From the NCBI GenBank assembly GCA_027062365.1, contig JAMOTK010000022.1, positions 62,001 to 126,000 on the forward strand: a stretch of 64,000 bases of DNA, in the 5' to 3' direction. Below the pieces are notes generated by a model. The model had not been told where the DNA came from. It saw nothing but the letters and a program-made list of their open reading frames with translations, and did not search any database. Positions 1-8,405 of this stretch are shown in pieces; position 1 is the stretch's first letter; every line of letters starts with the position of its first letter. The position numbers and the translations under genes are program-made. Source of the stretch: Sulfurovum sp. GTDB taxonomy: Bacteria; Campylobacterota; Campylobacteria; Campylobacterales; Sulfurovaceae.

Positions 1-973
1 ATATATCCTTTATATCATTTGTATTAGCATAATATACATTATCTAAAAAGAGTTCATGAAATACAGGAATATCACTTAAAAGTGTAGGAACGCCTAATTT
101 AAGTGCTTCTAAAGGAGGAATACCAAATCCTTCATAGCGTGAAAGAAATAAAAAAGCTTTAGTATGATTAAGTAATATTTGTTTTTCTTCTTCACTAATA
201 TAATTTGTAAAAATTACAGAATCTTCTAAATTATTTTTGCTTATATATTCTAAAACATGTGTATATAACCATCCTTTCTTCCCTGCAAAGACAAGCTGAA
301 TAGGGAGTAGTGTCTCTTTTTTGAATAGGTGGAAAGCTTTAATAAGTATGAATGGATTTTTTCTTGGTTCAAGTGTGCCTAAGAATAAAAAATAATCTTG
401 TTGAATTTTAAATTTTTTTAAAACATGAGAGTAGTTTTGATTTTTTTCCACAATTTTGGTAGTATCTGCATAAATGTAATCTATAGGTCTATTAAGGTCT
501 AAAGTATTTTCTATATAATGTTTTATGTCTTTTTGTGAGGATTGTGATAATGTGATAATGTAATCACTATTTTTAATACTCTTTGCTAATTTTTGTCTAA
601 AGTTTATAGTATGTTTTTTTGTTTGTAGGTCATCATAAAGTATAAGTGCAATATCATAGACCATATTGACTATAAGTGTATGACGTGGTTTAAATATCGG
701 GTTAAAGATATATTGGCTTTCTATATAAATATCATATTCCCCCCAGTAAAGTTTACAGGGAATATATAAGTTATGATATAAAAACTGTTCAAAAAACCGA
801 AATAGTTTATGTGGTTTCCTAGGAATAATTTTAGAAACATCATAAGTTTTATCTATCTGAATACTTTTAATAAGTTGTAATTCTTGGAAGAGATTTTCTA
901 CAAATATTGGAATACCTGTTTTATGTAGTTTATACGCAGGACTATAATCAAAAAGAATTTTTAATTTATTCAT
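1..973 (-). CDS. GT4-family glycosyltransferase, 3' end cut by window
   Basis: The reverse frame is open from an ATG at 973 to the window edge, so the C-terminus is missing. The N-terminus reads MNKLKILFDYSPAYKLHKTG, and near the edge the frame gives RYEGFGIPPLEALKLGVP, the E-x7-E loop that binds the nucleotide sugar in GT4 enzymes, followed by SDIPVFHE. A purine-rich AAGGTG lies just upstream of the ATG. It is divergent from manC and should transfer one sugar during cytoplasmic assembly of the surface polysaccharide. The sugar and linkage cannot be told. Confidence 0.88.
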   Translation of the reverse strand, partial: MNKLKILFDYSPAYKLHKTGIPIFVENLFQELQLIKSIQIDKTYDVSKIIPRKPHKLFRFFEQFLYHNLYIPCKLYWGEYDIYIESQYIFNPIFKPRHTLIVNMVYDIALILYDDLQTKKHTINFRQKLAKSIKNSDYIITLSQSSQKDIKHYIENTLDLNRPIDYIYADTTKIVEKNQNYSHVLKKFKIQQDYFLFLGTLEPRKNPFILIKAFHLFKKETLLPIQLVFAGKKGWLYTHVLEYISKNNLEDSVIFTNYISEEEKQILLNHTKAFLFLSRYEGFGIPPLEALKLGVPTLLSDIPVFHELFLDNVYYANTNDIKDI

Positions 974-1005
974 AGGTCACCTTCAAGTCTTTATACTTAT
1001 TTGTG

Positions 1006-1011
1006 TATAAT
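1006..1011 (+). promoter_or_regulatory. Candidate -10 box upstream of manC
   Basis: A perfect TATAAT lies 47 bases before the manC start, in the 85-base divergent region shared with the reverse glycosyltransferase. No good -35 hexamer is visible at the usual distance, which is common in Campylobacterota. It is the only convincing forward promoter before the polysaccharide genes, so the run from 1059 onwards may be one long transcript. Confidence 0.4.
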
Positions 1012-1058
1012 ACGAACCTAATTATAGCGAATAATTATTTTTAAGGAAATTAAAGACA

Positions 1059-2429
1059 ATGACAAATATTATTTTATGTGGTGGTTCAGGTACAAGATTA
1101 TGGCCTATAAGTAGAACACTCATGCCAAAACAGTTTGTAAAGCTTTTTAATAAAAAATCTCTTTTTCAACTTACCGTGGAACGAAATGAAAATATTTGTA
1201 CCCAGCAGTTTATTATATCCAATGCAGAGCAATATTTTTTAGCACTTGACCAATTAGAAGAACTTTCGTCTAAGAATAATAAATTTCTTTTAGAACCTAT
1301 TGGTAGAAATACAGCCCCTGCTATTGCTTTGGCATGTTTTGCACTAGATAAAAATGAAATCGTTCTTGTATCTTCATCAGACCATCTTATTAAAAATGAA
1401 AGTGAATACCAAAAGACTGTATTAAAAGCACAAGAACTTGCAGAAGATAACAATCTTGTAACCTTTGGTATTACAGCAGAATATCCAGAGGTTGGATATG
1501 GGTATATTGAGGCAGATGGTCAAGATGTCAAAGCATTTCACGAAAAACCAGATAAAAATACTGCACAGAAGTATGTTGATGCTGGTAATTTTTATTGGAA
1601 TTCAGGTATTTTTTGTTTTAAAGCAGGAATTTTTTTAGAAGAATTAGAATCTTATTCACCTGATATTTACAATGCCTCTAAGATAGCGTACGAAAATGCA
1701 AAAAATAATTCTATATTAAGAATTTCCCATGAAGATATGATGAGTATCCCTGAAGATAGTATTGATTATGCTGTTATGGAAAAAAGTAATAAAGTGAAAG
1801 TAATTCCTGCCAATATAGATTGGTCTGACCTTGGTAGTTTTGATGCCTTATCTAAAGAATTTCCAAAAGATAAGAATGGCAATAGTTTAAATGATAACCT
1901 TATCGCTATTAATTCAAAAAATAACTTTGTTTATGGGAAAGAACGCCTTGTTGCATTGGTTGGTATAGATGATTTAATTGTTGTTGACACGCCTGATGCA
2001 TTACTTATTAGTAAAAAAGGTGATTCACAAAAAATCAAAGACATTGTAAAAGAGTTAAAAGGTAGAGAGAGTAATTTACCTCATATTCATCTCACTGCCC
2101 ATCGTCCTTGGGGTACGTATACAGTCTTAGAAGATGAAGAACAATATAAAGTAAAAAAGATTATTGTAAAACCAGGTAAAAGACTTTCTCTTCAAAAGCA
2201 TTTTCATCGTAGTGAACATTGGATAGTGGTTAGTGGTACAGCGACCGTGACGGTAGGAGATGAAACACGCCTCATTCGTCCTAATGAAAGTACTTATATC
2301 AAAATGGGTGAAGTGCATCGCTTAGAGAATGAAGGCAAAATAGATGTAGTGCTAATAGAAGCACAAGTAGGAGAATATACGGGTGAAGATGATATTGTCA
2401 GAATTGAAGATGATTTTGAGAGAATATAG
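1059..2429 (+). CDS. manC: Bifunctional mannose-1-phosphate guanylyltransferase / mannose-6-phosphate isomerase
   Basis: This enzyme makes GDP-mannose from mannose-1-phosphate and GTP. The type II PMI domain also interconverts fructose-6-P and mannose-6-P. The N-terminus has the nucleotidyltransferase signature CGGSGTRLWPISR followed by PKQF, and FxEKPD and WNSGIF occur further on. The C-terminal cupin starts near residue 345 with RPWGTYTVLE and holds the metal-binding stretch LSLQKHFHRSEHW. At 456 aa it is close to the usual length of about 470. An AAGGA precedes the start. It opens the polysaccharide operon and pairs with the phosphomannomutase at 20345-21730, which points to mannose or a GDP-mannose-derived sugar in the polymer. 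Confidence 0.95.
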   Translation: MTNIILCGGSGTRLWPISRTLMPKQFVKLFNKKSLFQLTVERNENICTQQFIISNAEQYFLALDQLEELSSKNNKFLLEPIGRNTAPAIALACFALDKNEIVLVSSSDHLIKNESEYQKTVLKAQELAEDNNLVTFGITAEYPEVGYGYIEADGQDVKAFHEKPDKNTAQKYVDAGNFYWNSGIFCFKAGIFLEELESYSPDIYNASKIAYENAKNNSILRISHEDMMSIPEDSIDYAVMEKSNKVKVIPANIDWSDLGSFDALSKEFPKDKNGNSLNDNLIAINSKNNFVYGKERLVALVGIDDLIVVDTPDALLISKKGDSQKIKDIVKELKGRESNLPHIHLTAHRPWGTYTVLEDEEQYKVKKIIVKPGKRLSLQKHFHRSEHWIVVSGTATVTVGDETRLIRPNESTYIKMGEVHRLENEGKIDVVLIEAQVGEYTGEDDIVRIEDDFERI

Positions 2430-3224
2430 ATGAAAAATATGTTTATACGACTTTGGGCATATCGGTACTTTATACTTTCATCAATAAAAACAGAATTTAC
2501 TGCTAGGTTTATTAGGAGTAAACTAGGTGGATTATGGATAATAATACATCCTTTGGCTCAAGTATTGGTATATGCACTTATCCTATCACAAATTATGACA
2601 GCAAAGCTTCCTGGAGTTGATTCAACATATTCTTATCCTATCTATATCTTATCTGGTATTATTGGATGGACACTCTTTTCTGAAATTGTAAATAAATCTT
2701 TAAATGTTTTCATTGTGAACGGTAATTTATTGAAAAAAATGTCATTTCCAAAATTAGCATTGCCTCTTATTGTTATGGGAGGAGCATTTTTAAACTTTAT
2801 TTTATTTTTTATTATTATGTTTATTGTATTTGGTTTTTTAGGACATTTACCGTATCATGCCTTACATTGGTTACCTTTACTTGTATTACTTACCGTTTCC
2901 TTAGCAATGGGCTTAGGACTTTTTTTGGGTACACTGAATGTCTTTATTCGTGATATAGGTCAAATGATGGAAGTAGTACTTAATTTTTGGTTTTGGCTCA
3001 CTCCTATAGTGTATATGCCAAATATCCTTCCTGAAAACTATCAAGAACTTCTTATGCTTAATCCACTAACAGGTATTGTTATGGGCTATCAAAATGTTTT
3101 ACTTTATGACAAAGCACCAGATTTTAATTTATTAATGTATCCAACAATTATAGCTTTAATAAGTTTATCTCTAGCAATAATTATTTTTTATAAAGCGAGA
3201 GAAGAAATGACGGATGTATTATGA
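2430..3224 (+). CDS. wzm: Polysaccharide ABC exporter, permease subunit (Wzm-type)
   Basis: This is an inner-membrane permease of the ABC-2 polysaccharide export family, with about six hydrophobic segments across 264 aa, the usual length. The N-terminal LWAYRYFILSSIKTEF and RSKLGGLWIIIHPL, the GTLNVFIRDIG stretch and FWFWLTPIVYMPNILPE are typical of Wzm/KpsM/TagG-like permeases. The ATG follows the manC stop directly, and the gene overlaps its ATPase by four bases (ATGA), so the two are translationally coupled. It moves the finished undecaprenyl-linked glycan to the periplasm. Confidence 0.93.
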   Translation: MKNMFIRLWAYRYFILSSIKTEFTARFIRSKLGGLWIIIHPLAQVLVYALILSQIMTAKLPGVDSTYSYPIYILSGIIGWTLFSEIVNKSLNVFIVNGNLLKKMSFPKLALPLIVMGGAFLNFILFFIIMFIVFGFLGHLPYHALHWLPLLVLLTVSLAMGLGLFLGTLNVFIRDIGQMMEVVLNFWFWLTPIVYMPNILPENYQELLMLNPLTGIVMGYQNVLLYDKAPDFNLLMYPTIIALISLSLAIIIFYKAREEMTDVL

Positions 3225-4444
3225 ATAAAGTGTTAGAAGTCAAAAATGTAAGTAAATCATTTAAAGAATATGCTAGTGAATGGGCAAGAATTTTTTCATG
3301 GTTTGGATTTAATTTTAACCCTAAAGAGGAACATCATATCTTAAAAAATATCAATTTCTCTATAAACTCTGGTGAAGCCATAGGAATCGTGGGTCAAAAT
3401 GGAGCAGGAAAAAGTACTTTACTTAAGATAATAACGGGAACACTTAAAGCTTCAGAAGGCACTATTCAAGTAAATGGGCGTATATCTGCGATACTTGAGC
3501 TTGGTATGGGCTTTAATCCTGATTTAACAGGAAGACAAAATAGTTATCACTCTATGGGTATGATGGGATATACTATAGAGCAAATAGATGCAGTCATAAA
3601 TGATTTAGAAGCTTTTGCAGAAATAGATGAATATTTTGATCAGCCTGTACGAACTTATTCTAGTGGTATGCAGTTAAGAGTCGCTTTTGGAGTAGTAACA
3701 GCGTATAGACCAGAAATATTGATAGTAGATGAGGCACTTTCTGTAGGAGATGCATATTTCCAACATAAGAGTTTAAATCGTGTCAGAGAATTTCAAAAGC
3801 AAGGAACAACATTGCTTTTAGTATCACATGATAGAGGAGCTATTCAAGCTATTTGTGATAGAGCTATTTTACTAGAGAAAGGGGCTGTTATAAAAGATGG
3901 AAATCCCGAAGAAGTCATGGACTTTTACAATGCTCTCATCGCTGAAAAAGAGAACAGTACTGTTAAGCAAGTTGTGAAAGAAGATGGAGACATTCAAACT
4001 ATTTCGGGTACAGGTGAGGTGCAAATTGAAGATATCGGACTTTTTAGTGAAAAAGGTAAAAAGGTTGATTATATTTCAGTGGGAGAGTCTATTCAATTGA
4101 AGGTAAAAATAAAAGTAAATCAAGATATAGAGCAAATGGTTCTTGGATATGTAATAAAAGATAGGCTAGGGCAAGATATTTTTGGAACGAATACTCATCA
4201 TTATAATAAAATTTTAGAAAATCTAAAAAAAGATGATACTTTTGAATTTATTTTTTCTTTTTGTATGAATTTAGGTATTGGATCTTATTCTATTGCAGTT
4301 GCAGTACATGCTAATGATACTCATCTATCTGGGAACTATGAATGGCGAGATAAAGCTTTAATATTTAATGTGATTAATACCTCGAAAGAAGCGTTTGTTG
4401 GCAGTTCATGGATAGAACAAAAAGTGGAGGTAATACATGTCTAA
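3221..4444 (+). CDS. wzt: Polysaccharide ABC exporter, ATPase with C-terminal carbohydrate-binding-type domain (Wzt-type)
   Basis: The nucleotide-binding domain covers roughly residues 1-240: Walker A GQNGAGKST at 58-66, ABC signature YSSGMQLRVAFG, Walker B ILIVDEALSVGD and a switch histidine in LLVSHD. About 165 further residues (243-407) form a beta-rich extension in the position of the Wzt carbohydrate-binding domain. In O8/O9a-type systems that domain recognises the modified non-reducing end of the chain, and the methyltransferase two genes downstream is the likely modifier. It overlaps wzm by four bases and the next glycosyltransferase by eight. Confidence 0.93.
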   Translation: MNKVLEVKNVSKSFKEYASEWARIFSWFGFNFNPKEEHHILKNINFSINSGEAIGIVGQNGAGKSTLLKIITGTLKASEGTIQVNGRISAILELGMGFNPDLTGRQNSYHSMGMMGYTIEQIDAVINDLEAFAEIDEYFDQPVRTYSSGMQLRVAFGVVTAYRPEILIVDEALSVGDAYFQHKSLNRVREFQKQGTTLLLVSHDRGAIQAICDRAILLEKGAVIKDGNPEEVMDFYNALIAEKENSTVKQVVKEDGDIQTISGTGEVQIEDIGLFSEKGKKVDYISVGESIQLKVKIKVNQDIEQMVLGYVIKDRLGQDIFGTNTHHYNKILENLKKDDTFEFIFSFCMNLGIGSYSIAVAVHANDTHLSGNYEWRDKALIFNVINTSKEAFVGSSWIEQKVEVIHV

Positions 4445-5765
4445 AGAGAAACGAATATTAATAGATTGTACATATGTATATACATCAGGTTTGAATACAG
4501 GCATACAAAGAGTGGTGAGGAATATTGCTATACTTTCTAAGCAGATGGGTACTTATGATGGATATACGATTAGCTTAATCATTTTAGAAAAAGATAGAAT
4601 ACTTGAGATTGAAACTATACCTAATAATACCAAAGTAGGGAATAAACTATTAATATATAATTATTTTATAAATATATATTATCAATCTCGAGATTTATTC
4701 AATGCTATTTTTCCTTTTGAAGCTGTAGAGAGATTCACATTAAATCCCAAAAATAAATTTGGTTTATCTTATATCTTAGGCAGTCCTTTCCGTTTTTATA
4801 ATAAATACTTTAAAAGTAAAATACAAAATAACTTGAAGAAACTCATAGTGCAAGAAGATGATATATTGATTTTACTTGATTCAACATGGCACATAGATAT
4901 GAGAATACCATTAGAAGATACAAAAAAAAATAAAGCCAAAATAATTACAGTTATTTATGATTTAATTCCTATTTTGCATCCAGAGTTTTGTATGGGATCT
5001 CTAGTAAAGGTCTTTAATAATTGGTTTAATGAGAACAAAAAAGTTACAGATGGATATTTGGCTATTTCTGAAACAGTAAAAAATGATGTGATGCAATATC
5101 TACAAACTTCTGAAAATTATCGTTTTGATTCCTTTATGTTAGGTTCAAATATTCATAAAAATAATGAAGCTATAGAGGATATCTCTAAAGAACTCATTAA
5201 AGTTTTTGATAATAATAAAAATAATATTTATATGGTGGTATCTACGATAGAAGTGAGAAAGAACCATAGTTATTTAATAGATGTTTTTGAAGAGCTTTGG
5301 AAACAAGAAATTGATGTTAAATTATGTATTATTGGTCGTTTAGGATGGCATGTCAATGAGTTAGTTAGCCGAATACAAACTCATACGGAAAAGAATAAAA
5401 GACTTTTTATGTTTAATAATCTTAATGATGAATCTTTACTTTTTGCTTATAAACATGCAAAAGCATTGGTATTTCCTTCTTTTGTGGAAGGGTTTGGTTT
5501 ACCCATTATAGAAAGCTTGGCAAAAGGCTTACCTGTCTTGGCAAGTGATACACCTATACATAGGGAGGTAGGAAAAAATAATATTGCATATTTTAATCTT
5601 GATGATAGCAATGATTTAGTGAAAAAAATTATTCAAATTGAAAATGAAGGGATTCCTGAAAAATTAATTCCTAAGGGGGACATGCATATTTATAATTGGG
5701 AAGAGTCTACAAAAGATTTTTTAAATAAAATTATTAGTATCGCAAATAAAATAGATAATAATTAA
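4437..5765 (+). CDS. GT4-family glycosyltransferase
   Basis: A 442-aa cytoplasmic GT-B enzyme. The N-terminal half has TSGLNTGIQRVVRNI, the acceptor-side glycine-rich turn common in mannosyltransferases. The C-terminal half has STIEVRKNHSYLIDVFEELW and FPSFVEGFGLPIIES with the E-x7-E motif, then GLPVLASDTPIHREVG. It overlaps wzt by eight bases. Donor is unknown; GDP-mannose is plausible because manC heads the operon. Confidence 0.9.
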   Translation: MSKEKRILIDCTYVYTSGLNTGIQRVVRNIAILSKQMGTYDGYTISLIILEKDRILEIETIPNNTKVGNKLLIYNYFINIYYQSRDLFNAIFPFEAVERFTLNPKNKFGLSYILGSPFRFYNKYFKSKIQNNLKKLIVQEDDILILLDSTWHIDMRIPLEDTKKNKAKIITVIYDLIPILHPEFCMGSLVKVFNNWFNENKKVTDGYLAISETVKNDVMQYLQTSENYRFDSFMLGSNIHKNNEAIEDISKELIKVFDNNKNNIYMVVSTIEVRKNHSYLIDVFEELWKQEIDVKLCIIGRLGWHVNELVSRIQTHTEKNKRLFMFNNLNDESLLFAYKHAKALVFPSFVEGFGLPIIESLAKGLPVLASDTPIHREVGKNNIAYFNLDDSNDLVKKIIQIENEGIPEKLIPKGDMHIYNWEESTKDFLNKIISIANKIDNN

Positions 5766-5778
5766 AGAAGGTTGGAGA

Positions 5779-7218
5779 ATGATTGAATCAAATATAAATT
5801 TTTTAAGTGTTGAAGAAATAATGACTGAGATTAAAGAGAATATAAGTAAAGGAAAAAAACATTATACATTATCCGATTTTACAAAGTACCATGATGTAGA
5901 GTTTATTACCAATATTTATAAAATTATTTTAGGTCGTGAAGTTGATAAAGCTGGAATGGATACTTTTTTAAGGCTATTGCATTCAGGAGAGATGTCTAAA
6001 ATAGAAATATTAATAAGTATTCATTTATCTAAAGAAGGTAAAGAACATAATATCCAAATATCAGGACTAAAATCAAGAACTTTTCTTTTTATTCTATATC
6101 GTAAACCTATTATAGGATATATTGCTAAAACAATTGTTACCTTATTTACTATCCCACGGCTACTTAAACGCTTAAATCAATATGAAAGCTATACAGATTT
6201 ACAGGCTAGTATAGCAAGTAAAAATATTGTTTTAGTTAAAGAAATAATAGATACTAAAGCAGAACGCTCAGAGCTAGAAAGTAAAGCAGAACGCTCAGAG
6301 CTAGAAAGTAAAGCAGAACGCTCAGAGCTAGAAAGTAAAGCAGAACGCTCAGAGCTAGAAAGTAAAGCAGAACGCTCAGAGCTAGAAAGTAAAGCAGAAC
6401 GCTCAGAATTTGAACTTTATTTACATACAGTTGACTATGCGAAAGAATATATGAAGCTTTCTCAAAAAAACATGCAAAGTCTTATTGATGAAGTTAAACA
6501 ACGCTTACCTGATAAAGTTTTGAATGAAAAAGAACTATTATCCATTACAGAAGAAGAAAAGCATCGATTTGATACTTTTTATGTTGAGTTTGAAGATAAG
6601 TTTAGAGGAAGTAGAGCTGAGATTAAGAAAAGAGTTGAAGTGTATTTGCCTTATATTGAGAATCTTCCTTTTACAAAGGAAGATATTATAGCCCTTGATG
6701 TAGGGTGTGGTAGAGGGGAATGGATAGAGTTACTTAGTGATAATGGTTACTGTGCAAAGGGTATAGATTTAAATCGTATTATGGTTAGTACATCAAAATC
6801 TTTAGGCTTAGATGTAGAAAAATATGATGTCATAGAATATTTGAAATCACTAAAAGATGAAAGTTTATCTATGATAACTGGTTTTCATATTATTGAACAT
6901 CTACCTTTTGAAGTTTTGATGACAATGTATGCAGAAACTTACCGTGTTTTAAAAGTAGGAGGAGTAGCTATCTTTGAAACACCAAATCCTGAGAACTTAA
7001 TTGTAGGGGCATGTAACTTTTATACGGATCCTACACATATTAATCCTATTCCTCCTCATACAGCAGAATTTTTACTTCAATCTAATCAATTTAGAGATAC
7101 AAAATGTTTTAATATAAAAACGATGCCTAAGGTCGATTTAAATAACCCTATAATGACAGATTTTTATAATGAATGGATAAATAAATATCCTGATTATTCT
7201 GTGATTGGGTATAAATAA
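5779..7218 (+). CDS. DUF4214 / coiled-coil repeat / SAM methyltransferase protein, possible chain terminator
   Basis: Domains in order over 479 aa: a DUF4214-like helical domain at about 32-93 (IYKIILGREVDKAGMDTFL), a hydrophobic and basic patch at about 102-128 that may touch the membrane, six copies of a nine-residue charged repeat (KAERSELES) at 160-213, then a class I methyltransferase with motif I DVGCGRGEW from D307 and a downstream HIIEHL. A sugar-chain methyltransferase next to a Wzt with an extra C-terminal domain suggests a WbdD-like role: capping the non-reducing end, with the charged helix as a spacer. Unlike E. coli O9a WbdD, no kinase domain is seen. Capping is inference; the methyltransferase fold is clear. 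Confidence 0.82.
   Translation: MIESNINFLSVEEIMTEIKENISKGKKHYTLSDFTKYHDVEFITNIYKIILGREVDKAGMDTFLRLLHSGEMSKIEILISIHLSKEGKEHNIQISGLKSRTFLFILYRKPIIGYIAKTIVTLFTIPRLLKRLNQYESYTDLQASIASKNIVLVKEIIDTKAERSELESKAERSELESKAERSELESKAERSELESKAERSELESKAERSEFELYLHTVDYAKEYMKLSQKNMQSLIDEVKQRLPDKVLNEKELLSITEEEKHRFDTFYVEFEDKFRGSRAEIKKRVEVYLPYIENLPFTKEDIIALDVGCGRGEWIELLSDNGYCAKGIDLNRIMVSTSKSLGLDVEKYDVIEYLKSLKDESLSMITGFHIIEHLPFEVLMTMYAETYRVLKVGGVAIFETPNPENLIVGACNFYTDPTHINPIPPHTAEFLLQSNQFRDTKCFNIKTMPKVDLNNPIMTDFYNEWINKYPDYSVIGYK
6256..6417 (+). repeat. In-frame 27-bp tandem repeat, five perfect copies plus a diverged sixth
   Basis: The unit AAAGCAGAACGCTCAGAGCT + AGAAAGT occurs five times without a mismatch (6256-6390). 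A sixth copy matches for 17 bases and then diverges. Each unit codes for nine residues, KAERSELES. Identity of synonymous positions means recent expansion or ongoing homogenisation by slippage or recombination. Copy number changes keep the frame and would only lengthen or shorten the helix. Confidence 0.97.
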
Positions 7219-8405
7219 TGGTGAATACAACAAAATTAATTATAGTCACTCCATGGTTTGGAGAATTTGCTGGTGGTGCTGAAGTGTTAGCTAAAAGTTT
7301 GGCTATAGAATTTAACCATAGAGGGATAGAAACTTTAGTCTTTACTACATGTTGTAAATCTCCTTATGCCGATTGGTGGCATAATGATTATGAAGAAGGG
7401 GAATATGAGGTGTATGGATTACAAACTTTTCGCTTTTCTGTAAATAATACAAAGGCATTATATGATGATGCTTTGGATGGTTTTATTCATCATAAAGATA
7501 AAATGACTAAAGAGAGATATGAAAATTTCTTTTTAGCAGGTATAAATAGTGATAATTTAGTTCAGGGGCTTAGTCAATATATTGATAATGGGTATGAAGT
7601 GATTGCTATGCCTTATTATCAAGGTTTAACCCATTCTGTTGTGAATGCATATCCTCATAAAGTATCTATTACACCTTGTTTTCATGATGAGGAGCCTTTT
7701 TATTGGAAGCCTGTTGAGACCATGTTAAAAAATGCAAAATATATTTTTTACAATGCAGAAGAAGAAAAAGAGCTAACGATAAAAAATTATGGAAAGATTA
7801 TAGGTAAAAAACTTATAGAATCGACTGTGACAGGGGTAGGTATTGAAAGGATTACTCTTCAAAAAACTACAACTTCTAGACTTTCAGTAGGAAATGATTA
7901 CTTTATTTATATGGGACGAAAAGAAGAAGGAAAAAATGTACATCTTTTAATTCAATGGTTTCTCTCTTATATTCAAAAACAGGATAATGAACTAAAATTA
8001 ATATTTATTGGTGGAGGAAATGCTTCTTTAATTCCTTCTCATAAAAAATTTATTGATTATGGTTATGTTTCTGAATCTGATAAACAATATTTATTAAAAA
8101 ATGCAAAAGGATTGATTAATTTATCTGAAAATGAAAGTTTTTCTATTGTTTTAATGGAAGCATGGTTGAGTAAAATACCTATAATAGTACATGGCGATTG
8201 TGCAGTAACAAAAGGACATGCTATAAGGGCAAATGGAGGGTTATTCCCCCAAAATAAAGAAGAATTTATTCTTTGTTTAGACTATTTATTGAATAATAAG
8301 GATGATGCGTATAGCATGGGTATAAATGGTTTTAATTATGTCACTGATAATTATACACATGATATGGTTTTAGAAAAATATTTGAGAGTATTGGAAGTAA
8401 AATGA
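7218..8405 (+). CDS. GT4-family glycosyltransferase
   Basis: A 395-aa GT-B enzyme. N-terminal TPWFGEFAGGAEVLAKSLA is the glycine-rich acceptor motif of GT4 enzymes. The C-terminal domain has YMGRKEEGKNVHLLIQWF and LINLSENESFSIVLMEAW, a variant E-x7-E loop, then KIPIIVHGDCAVTKGH. The ATG overlaps the last base of the methyltransferase stop codon, and the gene overlaps the next one by four bases, so translation is coupled. Substrate unknown. Confidence 0.88.
   Translation: MVNTTKLIIVTPWFGEFAGGAEVLAKSLAIEFNHRGIETLVFTTCCKSPYADWWHNDYEEGEYEVYGLQTFRFSVNNTKALYDDALDGFIHHKDKMTKERYENFFLAGINSDNLVQGLSQYIDNGYEVIAMPYYQGLTHSVVNAYPHKVSITPCFHDEEPFYWKPVETMLKNAKYIFYNAEEEKELTIKNYGKIIGKKLIESTVTGVGIERITLQKTTTSRLSVGNDYFIYMGRKEEGKNVHLLIQWFLSYIQKQDNELKLIFIGGGNASLIPSHKKFIDYGYVSESDKQYLLKNAKGLINLSENESFSIVLMEAWLSKIPIIVHGDCAVTKGHAIRANGGLFPQNKEEFILCLDYLLNNKDDAYSMGINGFNYVTDNYTHDMVLEKYLRVLEVK

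Noticed and set aside
6256-6417. Regular repeat array that could be taken for a CRISPR
   Set aside because: There are no unique spacers; the units are contiguous, 27 bp and in frame inside a methyltransferase gene.
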